A stretch of DNA of 64,000 nucleotides from contig CAVQRC010000016.1 in assembly GCA_963715045.1 (NCBI GenBank), positions 62,001-126,000 on the forward strand. Direction: 5' to 3'. The notes below the pieces were generated by a model that was given only the letters and a program-made list of their open reading frames with translations, was not told where the DNA came from and ran no database searches. How positions within the stretch are numbered: the first letter of the stretch is position 1; the number at the start of each line of letters is the position of its first letter. Below are positions 19,263 to 29,656 of the stretch, in pieces. Position numbers and translations under genes: made by a program. The stretch comes from CAVQRC01 sp963715045 (lineage in GTDB: Bacteria; Planctomycetota; Planctomycetia; Pirellulales; Lacipirellulaceae).

Positions 19263-20033
19263 ATGCATCGCCTGAATTCCAAATCGGCCTCAACGCGTGG
19301 GTACCTCTTGGCGACCGTTATCGACAAATCGAATGACCGTGTCCGTCAGATGTTTGGCGAAATCGCTCCGCGATACGATCGGTTGAACCACCTGTTGTCG
19401 CTGAACATCGACCATTACTGGCGGTGGCGGACCGTGCGGCAGGTCCCCCCGACCAGTGACGCGCCGATCCTGGACCTCTGTACGGGAACCGGTGATCTGG
19501 CGATTGCCTACCACAAACGTGCCGGACGCGATGGTTTCGCCTGCCCGATCGTAGCGGCCGATTTCTGCCGAGGAATGCTCGAGTTGGGAGGGCCCAAGTC
19601 GCGGATCCTTCCCGAGGGAGGGCGAATACGCTTTATCGAAGCCGACGCCCAGCGACTGCCGCTTCCTGACGACACGTTTCAGATTGTCTCGGTGGCGTTC
19701 GGTTTGCGGAACGTCGAACACACCGATCGTGGGCTGCGAGAAATGGTTCGGGTGTGCGCTCCTGGCGGAAAAGTGGCGGTGCTCGAGTTCTCGACGCCCC
19801 AGCGGCAACCCCTTAGAGCGTTGTACGGCTGGTACTTTCGCCACGTGCTGCCGCGAATCGGACAATTGCTGGCTCGAAATCGCTTCGATGCTTACAGCTA
19901 CCTTCCCGAGACGGTGGGCGAATTCCCCCAGGGCGATGCGTTGGCCGATCGAATGCGGACGGCCGGGCTCCGCGACGTCTCGTATCGGCACCTGACCTTC
20001 GGGGTCGCCACCCTTTACGTGGGTACCAAGTAA
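19263..20033 (+). CDS. ubiE: Demethylmenaquinone methyltransferase (MenG/UbiE)
   Basis: Final C-methylation in menaquinone synthesis, using S-adenosylmethionine. The family signatures are VRQMFGEIAPRYDRLNHLLS near the N-terminus, the SAM loop LDLCTGTGDLA, FGLRNVEHTDRGLREMVRV and a final FGVATLYVGTK. About 256 residues from ATG 19263; the first 15-20 residues are not typical and a TTG at 19308 (MATVIDKSNDRV) is an alternative start. Divergent from glyS, upstream of ubiA and mqnE, which together form a menaquinone cluster. Intact. Confidence 0.94.
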   Translation: MHRLNSKSASTRGYLLATVIDKSNDRVRQMFGEIAPRYDRLNHLLSLNIDHYWRWRTVRQVPPTSDAPILDLCTGTGDLAIAYHKRAGRDGFACPIVAADFCRGMLELGGPKSRILPEGGRIRFIEADAQRLPLPDDTFQIVSVAFGLRNVEHTDRGLREMVRVCAPGGKVAVLEFSTPQRQPLRALYGWYFRHVLPRIGQLLARNRFDAYSYLPETVGEFPQGDALADRMRTAGLRDVSYRHLTFGVATLYVGTK

Positions 20034-20064
20034 CCCCCGTCTCAACCAGCACACGCCAGCATCT

Positions 20065-20141
20065 GTCCCAGTGTCCCAGTCCCAGTGTCCCAGTGTCCCA
20101 GTGTCCCAGTGTCCCAGTGTCCCAGTGTCCCAAAGTCCCAG
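20065..20141. repeat. Octamer tandem array GTCCCAGT at the ubiA start
   Basis: About nine copies of GTCCCAGT, nearly perfect in the middle, ending 8 bases before the most likely ubiA start codon (GTG 20149). Because the unit is 8 bases, gain or loss of one copy changes the frame of any translation begun in the array (for instance from GTG 20071) and the distance to upstream signals. Confidence 0.9.
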
Positions 20142-20148
20142 CCCGCCT

Positions 20149-21084
20149 GTGTCGCTGCTTCGTAAGCTCCTGTCGCTGATCCGCTTCAGCCACACCCTGT
20201 TCGCGCTGCCGTTTGCCCTGCTCGCAGCGGTCATGGCCTGGGCCAGTTGGGGCAGCGAATTGGCCACCCATTCGGGCGTTGTCGGGGATCGCCAGGTTGC
20301 CGTTCGCTGGCAGGAGATTCTGGGGATCCTGCTCTCGATGGTGTTCGCCCGCAGCGCCGCGATGGCGTTCAATCGGCTGGTCGATCGAGACATTGACGCG
20401 GCCAATCCGCGAACCTCAATGCGGCACCTTCCCGCAGGCGAACTCACCGCCGAGCAGGTGGCCACGTTCGCGATTTTTTGCGGAGTGGCGTTCGTGGCCA
20501 GCACGACCCTGTTTCTACCGAATTGGTTGCCAGTGTTGCTTTCGGGGCCGGTCCTCGCGGTGCTACTGGGTTACAGCTTCGCAAAGCGATTCACGTGGCT
20601 GGCCCACTACTGGCTGGGAGGAGCACTGGCCCTCGCTCCGATTGCCGCCTGGATTGCGATCCGCGGAATGGTCGTCCTCGGTCAACCGGCCGACCTTTGG
20701 CCAGCCATCGTGCTGGGCGGCATCGTGCTGACCTGGGTCGGCGGCTTTGACATCATTTACGCCTGTCAGGATGTGGATTTCGACCGGCAAACGCAGCTCC
20801 GAAGCGTGCCTGCCCGCTTCGGAGTTGCCACGGCGTTGAAAATCGCGGCCGCCAGCCACGGCGTCACCGGACTCTTATTGATCGTGCTGGTTGTCGAATG
20901 CCCGCTATTCGGCTGGATCTTCGCGACGGGCGTCGCGGGCGTGATCCTGCTGCTGCTGTACGAGCACTGGCTCGTCCGCCCGACCGACTTGAGCCGCGTG
21001 AATCAGGCGTTCTTTCAAGTCAACGCGGTGATCAGCATCGGGCTGTTTGCGGTTGGCGCCCTGGACCTGGCGATGCCGAGCTAA
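20149..21084 (+). CDS. UbiA-family prenyltransferase, probably MqnP of menaquinone synthesis
   Basis: Attaches a polyprenyl chain to the aromatic menaquinone precursor at the inner membrane. About 312 residues with eight or nine membrane helices and both Asp-rich motifs: NRLVDRDIDAANPRT (about residue 75) and YACQDVDFDRQ (about 205). The frame extends upstream to GTG 20071, but those 26 residues (SQCPSVPVSQ repeats) are a translation of the octamer array, so GTG 20149 (VSLLRKLLSLIRFSHTLFALPFAL) is preferred. Next to ubiE and mqnE, it most likely acts in the futalosine pathway (MqnP) rather than ubiquinone synthesis. Intact. Confidence 0.88.
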   Translation: MSLLRKLLSLIRFSHTLFALPFALLAAVMAWASWGSELATHSGVVGDRQVAVRWQEILGILLSMVFARSAAMAFNRLVDRDIDAANPRTSMRHLPAGELTAEQVATFAIFCGVAFVASTTLFLPNWLPVLLSGPVLAVLLGYSFAKRFTWLAHYWLGGALALAPIAAWIAIRGMVVLGQPADLWPAIVLGGIVLTWVGGFDIIYACQDVDFDRQTQLRSVPARFGVATALKIAAASHGVTGLLLIVLVVECPLFGWIFATGVAGVILLLLYEHWLVRPTDLSRVNQAFFQVNAVISIGLFAVGALDLAMPS

Positions 21085-21155
21085 GAGAATCGGCAGGCCG
21101 GTCCGGCGATCCCGGCGAGATCGCAGCCACCTCAACCACGACTGCCGAGATTCTG

Positions 21156-22299
21156 ATGACGACGCTTCGCGCGCAGCTCGCCCGCCCTGACGGAAATTCG
21201 CGGCAAAATCGAAAATGGTGAGCGGCTGTCATTCGACGACGGCCTGACGCTGTATCGGCCTGACGTACCGCTGCCGGAAATCGGCGAGCTGGCAAATCTC
21301 GTCCGGGAGCGTTTGAACGGCAACGTTGCCTACTACAACATCAACACGCACCTGAATCCCACGAATGTGTGCGTGTACCGCTGCACATTCTGTGCATTTC
21401 GAGCCGACCTCCGCGACGAAAAAGCGTATTTGATGAGCGATGAGCAAATTCTTGCCCGCGGGAAAGAGGCGCTCGAAAACGGATGCACCGAAATGCACAT
21501 CGTTGGCGGCCTCCATCACCAGCAGAAGTACGAGTGGTATCTCAATCTGATCCAGATCCTCCACGACGCCTATCCTCGGCTGCATTTGAAAGCCTGGACG
21601 CCGGTAGAGATCCAGTGGTTTTCGCGACTCGCCAAGAAGCCGATCCGAGCAATCCTCGAGGACATGATTGCAGCCGGACTGGGGAGTCTTCCCGGAGGCG
21701 GCGCGGAGATCTTTCATCCCGAGGTCCGCAACCAGATCTGTGAGCACAAGGCAGACGCTTCGCAGTGGTTTCTCACGCATCGCACCGCCCACGAGCTTGG
21801 CCTGAAGACGAATTCGACGATGCTGTACGGTCATCTGGAGAACGACTTTCACCGGGTCGACCATTTGATCCGCCTCCGCGAACTGCAGGACGAGACGGGT
21901 GGACTGCAGGTATTCATCCCGCTCGCTTTTCATCCCGAAAACACGGGTCTCTCGCATATTCGCAAGCCGTCTGCCCTGATGGATCTGCGTACCCTCGCGG
22001 TCTCGCGATTGATGCTCGACAACATTCCTCACATCAAGGCGTACTGGATCATGCTGGGCGTCGGCACGGCGCAGGTGGCGTTGGCTTATGGTGCTGACGA
22101 TCTGGACGGAACAGTACGACACGAATTGATCTATCACGACGCCGGGGCGCAGACGCCCGAAATCATGAGCGTCGAAGAAATCTGCCGGTTGATTCGTGAA
22201 GCCGGTCGAGAGCCCTTGGAACGCGATACGCTCTATCGCCCTGTGACGCGTGAGGGGGGTGATTGGTGGGTGGAGGAGGAGCAGAGACTCCGGGTGTGA
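21156..22299 (+). CDS. mqnE: Radical SAM aminofutalosine synthase (MqnE), frameshifted at the N-terminus
   Basis: Uses a [4Fe-4S] cluster and S-adenosylmethionine to join the carboxyvinyl substrate to adenosine in futalosine-dependent menaquinone synthesis. The cluster motif is CVYRCTFCAF. HIVGGLHHQQKYEWY, HLKAWTPVEIQWFS and LGSLPGGGAEIF fit MqnE better than MqnC. The conserved part LTEIRGKIENGERLSF through LVRERLNGNVAYYN starts upstream of the first usable start (TTG 21313) and has no start codon of its own. ATG 21156 (MTTLRAQLA) lies in another frame and would join by an indel near 21183. The repaired length is about 381 residues, normal for MqnE. Confidence 0.87.
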
Positions 22300-22320
22300 T
22301 GCTCGCCCGGGGGGGGGATG

Positions 22321-22570
22321 CAATGTCTAATGTCTAAGGACTAAGGACTAACGAAGCCCCAATGACGAATGCCCAATACGCGGGCTGTTTCGTCATTCGG
22401 GCTGCGCGAGGCCTGACTTTGCATAGAGCCTCAAGCTCTTCTGACCGCCGCCGCGAGGGCAATTCCAGGCCTTGCGGTGAATGCCCCTTCCCGCATCTGG
22501 ATCATGCCGCCAATAATCCCTGCGGCGGCAACGCTCCCTGACCCCTGCCCCCCGATCCCCGACCCCTTTT
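22321..22570. repeat. Mixed short repeats: ATTAGTC/AATGACGAAT family and heptamers
   Basis: 22321-22380 holds TCTAAGGACTAAGGACTAAC followed by CCAATGACGAATGCCCAAT, a family also seen at 25222, 32652 and 56327. 22536-22567 holds GACCCCTGCCCCCCGATC-type heptamers, the reverse complement of RGGGGTC arrays found elsewhere. No gene is supported between mqnE and rnhA. Confidence 0.7.
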
Positions 22571-22577
22571 CTCGCCC

Positions 22578-23027
22578 ATGCCCAAAGTCGTGCTCTACAC
22601 CGATGGCGGCTGCAGCGGCAATCCCGGCCCCGGGGGCTGGGCGTTCTTGATGCGTCATCCGGCGAGCGGCAAGGAATTGGAAAAGTCGGGAGGCGAGCCG
22701 CAGACAACCAATAACCGGATGGAATTGCAGGCCGTGATCGAAGGTCTCGCAGCTCTGAAGCGATCCTCCGAAGTCGAACTCGTGACCGATAGCACTTACG
22801 TGGGCAAGGGAATCACGGAATGGATGGTGAAGTGGAAGGAGAACGGGTGGCGGCGGCGCGTGAAGGGACGCTGGGAGCCGCTGATCAACGACGACCTGTG
22901 GCAGCGGCTGGATGAATTGCTCGCGAAACATCGGGTCCACTACAAGAAGGTCGCCGGCCACAGCGGGCATGCCGAGAACGACCGTGTCGATGAATTGGCA
23001 GTCGCCGCGTATCAGAAATACCTGTAA
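22578..23027 (+). CDS. rnhA: Ribonuclease HI
   Basis: Degrades the RNA strand of RNA:DNA hybrids. 149 residues, standard length. Catalytic acidic residues are visible in YTDGGCSGNPGPGGWA (Asp 9), NNRMELQAVIEGL (Glu about 48), VTDSTYVGKGI (Asp about 70) and the C-terminal HAENDRVDELA (Asp about 134, with the His-containing GHSGH loop before it). Start ATG 22578. Intact. It ends 9 bases before recG, so the two are probably one transcript; both act on R-loops and stalled forks. Confidence 0.96.
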   Translation: MPKVVLYTDGGCSGNPGPGGWAFLMRHPASGKELEKSGGEPQTTNNRMELQAVIEGLAALKRSSEVELVTDSTYVGKGITEWMVKWKENGWRRRVKGRWEPLINDDLWQRLDELLAKHRVHYKKVAGHSGHAENDRVDELAVAAYQKYL

Positions 23028-23036
23028 TCAAGCTTC

Positions 23037-25203
23037 ATGGGCTCCACCGACCGCGCTCCCGCGACGACCGCCAACTGCGAGAAGGAGCAGCAGGCCGACC
23101 AACTGCACACGCCGCTGCGGTTCGTTCGCGGCGTGGGTACGGAGCGTGCCCGCACGCTTGCCAAGCTCCAGCTGAAAACCGTCGCGGACCTGCTCTTCTT
23201 TTTCCCGCGCGGTTACGAAGACGTATCTGCCCGCTGCACAATTGCCGAACTGAAGGAAGGTGAACCGCACAGCGTCGTGTGCCGCGTCGAGGAAGTCGAA
23301 GAGCATTCGAGCGGGACCGGCAAGTCGATCCTCGGTGTCCTCGTCGCGGATGGAACCGGCTTTCTGCGGTGCGTGTGGTTCAACCAGCCTTTCATGCGGG
23401 CGAAGTTCAAGATCGGCCAGGAATTGTTGCTCTCGGGAAAACCGAAACTGCACGCCAACCGCTGGGAGATCGCTCATCCCCGCGTGACCTGGCTCGAGTC
23501 GGCAGCCGAGGCTGATGCAGCGCCCGAATTGCTGCCTGTGTACTCCCTCACCGAGGGAATTTCGCAGCCCAGAATGCGGAACCTCGTCCGCACCACCGTG
23601 GAGCAATTCAGCACCTTCCCGCCCGAGGTCTTTCCGCAACATCTCCTCGAGCGATACCGGTTGCTCCCGATCGACCAGGCGATCCGCCAGATCCATCTGC
23701 CGCAGAATCCCGAGGAACGCGAGGCGGCGCGGCGGCGGTTCGTGTTTCAGGAACTGCTCATCCTCCAGCTCGCGCTGGCCGTCCGGCGGTGGCAGCAACA
23801 CGTCGAACATCAGGCGCTGCCCCTGCCCCCGCTGGCGAAGATCAACGCCCGCATCGAACGGTTGTTTGCCTTCGAACTGACCGCCGGCCAGCACCGCGTG
23901 ATCGACGAAATCTCGGCCGACATGGCCCTCGAACACCCGATGAATCGACTCTTGCAAGGGGACGTCGGCAGTGGCAAGACGGTGGCGGCCGTGTATGCGA
24001 TGCTGCTCGCGGTCGCCCATGGTCATCAGGCCGCGTTGATGGCTCCTACGGAAATCCTCGCCCGCCAGCACGCCCGCACATTGACGGAAGTTCTGGCCAG
24101 AAGCCGGGTCCGCTGGACGTTGCTGACCGGCGGTTTGACCGCGGCCCAACGCCGCGACGCCCTCGACAAAATTGCCAGCGGTGACCTCGATATCGTGATC
24201 GGCACGCACGCGATCGCCTCCGAGGACGTCGAGTTCAAGAGCCTCGCCGTGGTTGTGATTGACGAGCAGCACAAGTTCGGCGTGCGGCAACGCTCGCGAT
24301 TGCGGCGGGGCGATCTCAGCCCGCACTACCTCGTGATGACCGCCACGCCGATCCCGCGGACGGTGACGATGGCCGTGTTCGGCGACCTCGACGTGTCGGT
24401 CCTCCGCGAGATGCCACCCGGACGCCAGAGTGTCCACACCTACGTGGTCGAGCCCGATCAGGTCGAGCGATGGTGGAAGTTCTTTCGCAAGGAACTCGCG
24501 GCGGGCAGACAGGGCTATGTCATCACGCCATTGATCGAGGAGTCGGAGACCCTCGATCGGTGCGAGCGTCAACGAGGCGTTTGAAGAACTTGCCAACGGA
24601 CCCTTGGCCGACTTTCGGATCGACCTGATACACGGTCGGTTGTCGGCGACCGAGCAGCAACGCGTGATGGAGGCGTTTTACGAGGGGAAGACTCAGGTCC
24701 TGGTCGGAACTTCGGTGATCGAGGTCGGCGTCGACGTCCCCAACGCGACGGTGATGACGATCGTGCATGGCGAGCGGTTCGGCCTTGCGCAACTGCACCA
24801 ACTACGCGGGCGGGTGTCGCGAGGCCGTCAACCGGGCTATTGCGGCGTGTTACGCTCCCGGGATCGCGAAGCGGAAGGCGACTCGCCCGTCGCGGGCGAG
24901 AGCAGTACGGCGGCCGACGCCCGGCTGGCGGCTTTTGCCAAGACCCGTGACGGCTTTGAGCTGGCCGAAATCGACTTCCAGCTACGCGGCCCTGGCGACC
25001 TGCTCGGAACGCGTCAGCACGGTTTGCCGCCGCTGAGGGCCGCCGACCTGCTTCGCGACGCCGAAGTCCTGGCGGAAGCCCGCCGCGAAGCCCAGTTATT
25101 GGTTGGCGAAGATCCCGGGCTCCGCCATCAGAACCACGCCGCACTGAGGAGAATGATGCTGGTGCGATATGGGCAGGTGCTCGAGCTGGGGGATGTAGGG
25201 TGA
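23037..25203 (+). CDS. recG: ATP-dependent DNA helicase RecG, frameshifted
   Basis: Remodels stalled replication forks and Holliday junctions. An N-terminal wedge/OB domain (LRFVRGVGTERARTLAKL, FFFPRGYEDVS) is followed by the helicase core with Walker A GDVGSGKT, motif Ia MAPTEILARQH, motif II VVIDEQHKFGVRQR, motif III MTATPIPRT, and in the second half HGRLSATEQQRVM, VGTSVIEVGVDVPNAT and HQLRGRVSRGRQPGYC. The frame breaks near 24563 (after EESETLD; ASVNEAFEELANG continues in another frame), one extra base or two missing. The repaired length is about 722 residues, normal for RecG. Start ATG 23037, downstream of rnhA. Confidence 0.92.
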
Positions 25204-25221
25204 AGGAGCGGTCGGAGGTCG

Positions 25222-25371
25222 CAATGACTAGGCAATGACGAATGCCTCAGGAAACCGAAATCCCAATGAGAAGCACCGTCCCGGCCGGTCCTCGGCCCCG
25301 TCTCCCAATCTCCCAGTCTCCAAGTCTCCTGTCTCCTTGTCTCCTTGTCTCCAAGTCTCCCGTCCTCTCCC
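25222..25371. repeat. AATGACGAAT element followed by an octamer array
   Basis: 25222-25270 carries the AATGACTAGGCAATGACGAA family. 25300-25371 carries about nine GTCTCC-type octamers (mixed CCCAATCT, CCCAGTCT, CCAAGTCT, CCTTGTCT), ending 2 bases before the stop codon of the convergent histidine kinase gene. It therefore lies where transcripts of recG and the kinase meet. Confidence 0.8.
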
Positions 25372-25373
25372 AG

Positions 25374-27160
25374 CTACTCTCGGACCGCCAGATTACCTCG
25401 GGCCAGTTCTTCCAGTTCGGTCGCCAATTCCGAATGCATTTGCAACTCCTGCTCGCGGACCCACGGGAGTCGCACGCGGAAGCGACTGCCTTTGCCCAGT
25501 TCGCTTTCCAGGGTGACTTCGCCGCCGAGTAATCGGCACAGTTCCTTGACGATCGACAATCCCAGCCCGGTGCCCGAAAACTCGCGCGTCATCGCGTCGC
25601 CGTCGGGGGAGACGGTTGTCCCCTGGCGAAACTTCTCGAACACGAGCTTCTGCTCGTCGGGACTGATCCCGACGCCCGTGTCTTCGACCATCAGCCGCAA
25701 GTCGCCCCATTCATCCTGGGAAGCGGCGACCGTGATCCGCCCCCCCTCGGGGGTGAATTTGATCGCGTTGGCCAACAGATTGTTGAGCACCTGGCGGACC
25801 TTGGCCTGATCCTGGCAGAGCTGGGGCATGTTGGGCTGGATCTCGTACTCCAGGTCGATCTGCTTTTTCTCGGCCAGCGGCCGGGCGAACTCGCACAATT
25901 CGATGATCAGGGCCTCGATCCGGAACTCGGTCGGCCGGGTTTCCATCTTGCCACTCTCGATCTTGGCCAGGTCGAGGATGTCGTTGATCATGTCGAGCAG
26001 CATCCGCCCCGATTTCTGGATGTTGGCCGCGTACCGCCGCTGCTTTTCGGCAAGGCTCTCATTCGATGACAGCACCTCGGAAAACCCGAGAATGCTGTTG
26101 AGCGGCGTCCGTAACTCGTGACTCACGGTCGAGAGGAAGTCGCTCTTGATGCGGTTCATTTCGAACAGACGGAGGTTCGCCTCGGCGAGTTCGTCGAGCT
26201 TCTTGTCGAGTGCTTCATTGACGCTCCGCAGCTCGGTCTGCTGCCGCAGCAATTGCCGAACCATCCGATTGAAGGCGGCCCCGAGCTCTTCGAATTCGTC
26301 GCCCGTTTTGAGTTCGGCCCGCTGTTCGATGTCGCCTCGGCGGACCGCGTTACTCACGTCACGGAGGTGATTGAGCGGCTTGACGATCACGAACTTGACG
26401 ATGATGTACATCGCGAGCATCGACAAAATGGCCGTGACAATGGCCGCCATGACCATGAACGCCCGGTTCTTCGTCTGGGCGTCGATCGTTTCCTTGTCGT
26501 GAAAACCGACCCGCACGATCGCCATCAAGTCGCCCTCTTCGAGATCGGCGATGTGCACTTTACCGTCGAAAAAAGCCGGATCGAGGTGGCAGAACACGCA
26601 ACTGCTTTCGGTCGCAAACACCGGGGCGTAGTAGACGTACGTCGACCGACCCTCTTCATCCACGCCGGGTCGCTCTTCGTAGAGGTTCAAATACTGATCC
26701 CACTCGTCGGCCCATTTGCCGGTCGAGGAATCGGTTTTTCGAGCGGTCGCGATCTGCTCCTTGAGTCGCCCGCCAGCGGCTTTCCAGGCGGTGTGAAGTT
26801 GCCACTCCTTCTCGTCCTGGGGCAGATTCGATTCCGCATCGTCCACCGGGAGAATAATGCCCGTCGATGGTTTGAGACGGCTGAACTCTTCGCGAATCTG
26901 TTCGAGAAACTTGCGATCGCGGCGATCCTTCTCCGAATCTCCCTGGGGCGCAGCGCGTCGTAGTGCAACTCCATCAGATAGTCGTTGACCATCGCATCGC
27001 CGAACCAGCGATTCCGCTCGAACACGAGTTGGTCGGTCTTCTTGCTGTACCACAGAAAGCTGACCAGCATCAGCACCGTGAGGGTCGTGCCGAATATCCA
27101 GCGGCATTTCTTTTCGAGACTCGTTTCGACGAGCGCGCGTTTGAAGGGGCGACGAGGCAT
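25374..27160 (-). CDS. Sensor histidine kinase with periplasmic haem-c motif, frameshifted
   Basis: About 595 residues. First membrane helix WIFGTTLTVLMLVSFLWYS (about 20-40); periplasmic domain of the Tll0287/DUF3365 type carrying one CxxCH haem-c site (SCVFCHLDPAFF); second helix AFMVMAAIVTAILSMLAMYIIVKFV; HAMP linker; coiled coil; HisKA with SHELRTPLN (phosphorylated His); HATPase with NLLANAIKF, DTGVGI and GTGLGLSIVKEL. A covalent haem suggests sensing of redox state, oxygen or NO. The frame breaks near 26945, between MELHYDALRP and QGDSEKDRRDRKF. Start ATG 27160. No response regulator lies beside it, so its partner must be elsewhere. Confidence 0.87.
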
Positions 27161-27210
27161 GGCGGGTCATTCTATGCTCGTCGCGAGAGGGAATCCAAGA
27201 CGACTACCAG

Positions 27211-27240
27211 GGAGCCCCGGCGGGCTTTGCCGGGGGATGG
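27211..27240 (+). repeat. Dispersed hairpin repeat, variant copy
   Basis: Shares GGAGCCC and GGCTTTGCCGGGGGATG with the identical copies at 8192 and 47832 but has CGGCG in place of TC in the middle, which lengthens the stem. Located between priA and the histidine kinase start. Confidence 0.65.
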
Positions 27241-27307
27241 CTCGGAAGTGCGACCTCACGATGGTCAAACCCCATGCGGGGAACGGTGCAACATCGCTCC
27301 GCTGCGT

Positions 27308-29605
27308 TCAGAGCATATCGATCGGATCGACGTCGACGGCGAGAAACACGTCGGCGGGTGATTGCTGGCCCTGCAGACATCGGTTGACGGCCGCGCGGAT
27401 GGCGTCCCGGCAGGTGCCATGCACGTGAATCTGAAAGCGAAATTTACCTTGGAGCTTTGCGAGGGGAGCCGGGGCCGGCCCGAGGACGCGGAAGCCGGAT
27501 GCGGAATCGAGCCCGAGGCGAATCGCGTCGGCAAGCTCCTGAGCGACGGCCCGGGCGATCGCCTCGCGTTCGCCGCGGACGACAATTCGAATCATGGTCC
27601 CGTACGGCGGATAGGCGAACTGCTCGCGGATCGGAAGTTCCACCGCGGCGAAACCGCAGGCATCGTGGCGCGAGGCGTACACAATCGCGGGATGATCCGG
27701 GGCGTAGGTCTGAACGACGACCCGTCCCCCGGCTGCTCCGCGTCCGGTCCGACCGGCCACCTGGGCCACCAGTTGGAACGTCCGCTCGGCCGCCCGGAAG
27801 TCGGGCCAGTGCAGCGCGGAGTCGGCGTTGATGACGCCCACCAGCGTCACCTGCGGAAAATCGAGTCCCTTGGCGATCATCTGGGTCCCCAGCAGAATCT
27901 CCGCTTCCCCGCGGCGAAACTGCTCGAGGGCCGCGTCGTGGCTTCCCGCCTTCCGCATGGTGTCGGTGTCCATCCGCAGGCAGCGGTGGTCGGGGAAGCG
28001 GGCGCGGACCTCACCTTCCAGCCGCTGCGTTCCCAGCCCGCCGAAGCGGATTCCCTGAAACCGGCAGTCGGGGCAGCAGGTGGGCGGGTGCTGACGATGA
28101 TCGCAGTAGTGGCAGAGCACGGTATTGCCATCGCGATGGAACGTCAGCGGGACGTCACAAAACGGGCACCGCAGCGCCATCCCGCAGGCCGGGCATTGGA
28201 TATACGTGGAATAGCCGCGGCGATTGAGCAGCAGCAGCACCTGCCCCCCGTCGGCCAAGGCGGCCCGCATCGATTGATACAGGGGCCGACTGATGGCCCC
28301 CCGGCTGGTCTCGATCTGTTCACGAAGGTCGACCGTCGTGACGTCCGGAAGCGGTCGCCCGGCCACCCGCGTCGGCAGCTCCAGCAGCGTGTGCTGCCCC
28401 TGCTGGGCCGCGTACAGGCTCTCCAGCGAGGGCGTCGCGCTCCCCAGCACGACCGGAATCTGCTCGCGGCGACCCCGCTGCAAGGCAACTTCCCGGGCGT
28501 GATAACGGGGTGCCGAGTCCTGCTTGAAGGAGTTTTCGTGTTCTTCGTCCAGGACGATCAAGCCGAGGTACGGGGTGGGCGAAAAGATGGCGCTGCGGGC
28601 ACCGACGACGACCTGTATCTCGCCGCGGCCGATGGCGAGCCACTGCTGATGCCGTTCCCGGTCGGCGAGATGGCTATGGAGTACGGCGACGCGGTCGAAG
28701 CGGGCGCGGAACCGCTTGACGGTCTGCGGCGTGAGGCTGATCTCCGGAACCAGCACGATCGCCTGGCGGCCGTAACTGACGACCTCTTCGATCGCCTGCA
28801 TATAGACCTCGGTCTTACCACTGCCGGTCACGCCATGGAGCAGCAGGCACTCGTGCCGCGACGCCTCGAGCGCCGAGACGATCGCCACCAGCGCTGCCTG
28901 CTGGGGCGGATTGAGTTGGCGAGGTGTCTCCCTGGGGGGCGGTGGGGGCAGATCCGAATCGAGTGTCGTCCGCCGCGTTTCAGCGAGCAGCCAGCCCTTC
29001 TTCTGGAGGGCTTTAATCGGGGCCTGAGAGCATCCGGTGGCGGCGGCCAACTCGGCGGCAGTCATTCCACCCGGATGCTGCCGGGCCACCGCCCAGACGA
29101 CCGCCTGCTTTGCCGACAGTGCATTGGCAATCTCCGCGGCGTCGGGGGCAGTCATCTCAGCCGGCTTCAAGACCACGATCTGACGCGTTCCGACCTGCCG
29201 CCGAACGCCGCTGGGGACCACGGCCTCGAGGACCTGTCCCCAATCGCAGAGGTAGTAGTCGGCGATCCAGCGGGTCAGTTCGAGCATCTTCCCCGACAGC
29301 AGGGGAAGCGGATCCACCACGGCAGCAACCGACTTCAACCGGCTGGCGTCGACTCGCCGATGCCCGATCTCGACGCAGTACCCCATCACGGTTCGATTGG
29401 CTCTTCCGAACGGAACCCGGACCCGACGCCCGACTTCAAGGCGTTGTTCAGATCGGGCCGAATCGGCGAATTGAGCCGGCACGAGGTAGTCGAACGGCCC
29501 CGCGACGCCGCGGGAAAACAGCACCGCAGCAACCAGGTGCTCTTCTGCGGCGTCGAGTTCCCACTCGGGAATCGACGTGTCGAAAAGCGAACGTTGGTGA
29601 GACAT
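27308..29605 (-). CDS. priA: Primosomal protein N' (replication restart helicase PriA)
   Basis: Reloads the replisome at repaired forks. 765 residues, intact. The N-terminal DNA-binding domain (VAAVLFSRGVAGPFDYLVP, VRVPFGRANRTVMGYCVE) is followed by Walker A HGVTGSGKTEVYMQ, motif II VLDEEHENSFKQ, GSATPSLES, and the zinc-binding loop with eight cysteines (CPACGMALRCPFC and CHYCDHRQHPPTCCPDC). It ends with GTQMIAKGLDFPQVTLVG and VAGRTGRG. The start MSHQRSLFD at 29605 precedes the conserved region by about 20 residues. The long open frame on the opposite strand is a composition artefact. Confidence 0.96.
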   Translation of the reverse strand: MSHQRSLFDTSIPEWELDAAEEHLVAAVLFSRGVAGPFDYLVPAQFADSARSEQRLEVGRRVRVPFGRANRTVMGYCVEIGHRRVDASRLKSVAAVVDPLPLLSGKMLELTRWIADYYLCDWGQVLEAVVPSGVRRQVGTRQIVVLKPAEMTAPDAAEIANALSAKQAVVWAVARQHPGGMTAAELAAATGCSQAPIKALQKKGWLLAETRRTTLDSDLPPPPPRETPRQLNPPQQAALVAIVSALEASRHECLLLHGVTGSGKTEVYMQAIEEVVSYGRQAIVLVPEISLTPQTVKRFRARFDRVAVLHSHLADRERHQQWLAIGRGEIQVVVGARSAIFSPTPYLGLIVLDEEHENSFKQDSAPRYHAREVALQRGRREQIPVVLGSATPSLESLYAAQQGQHTLLELPTRVAGRPLPDVTTVDLREQIETSRGAISRPLYQSMRAALADGGQVLLLLNRRGYSTYIQCPACGMALRCPFCDVPLTFHRDGNTVLCHYCDHRQHPPTCCPDCRFQGIRFGGLGTQRLEGEVRARFPDHRCLRMDTDTMRKAGSHDAALEQFRRGEAEILLGTQMIAKGLDFPQVTLVGVINADSALHWPDFRAAERTFQLVAQVAGRTGRGAAGGRVVVQTYAPDHPAIVYASRHDACGFAAVELPIREQFAYPPYGTMIRIVVRGEREAIARAVAQELADAIRLGLDSASGFRVLGPAPAPLAKLQGKFRFQIHVHGTCRDAIRAAVNRCLQGQQSPADVFLAVDVDPIDML

Positions 29606-29656
29606 GCAGCCGCCATCGAAGGTCGGATAGTCCGACGCGGCGGCGGAGGTGAACGA

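Noticed and set aside
23028..24596. Minus-strand frame of about 520 codons opposite recG
   Set aside because: Shadow of RecG; no recognisable motif.
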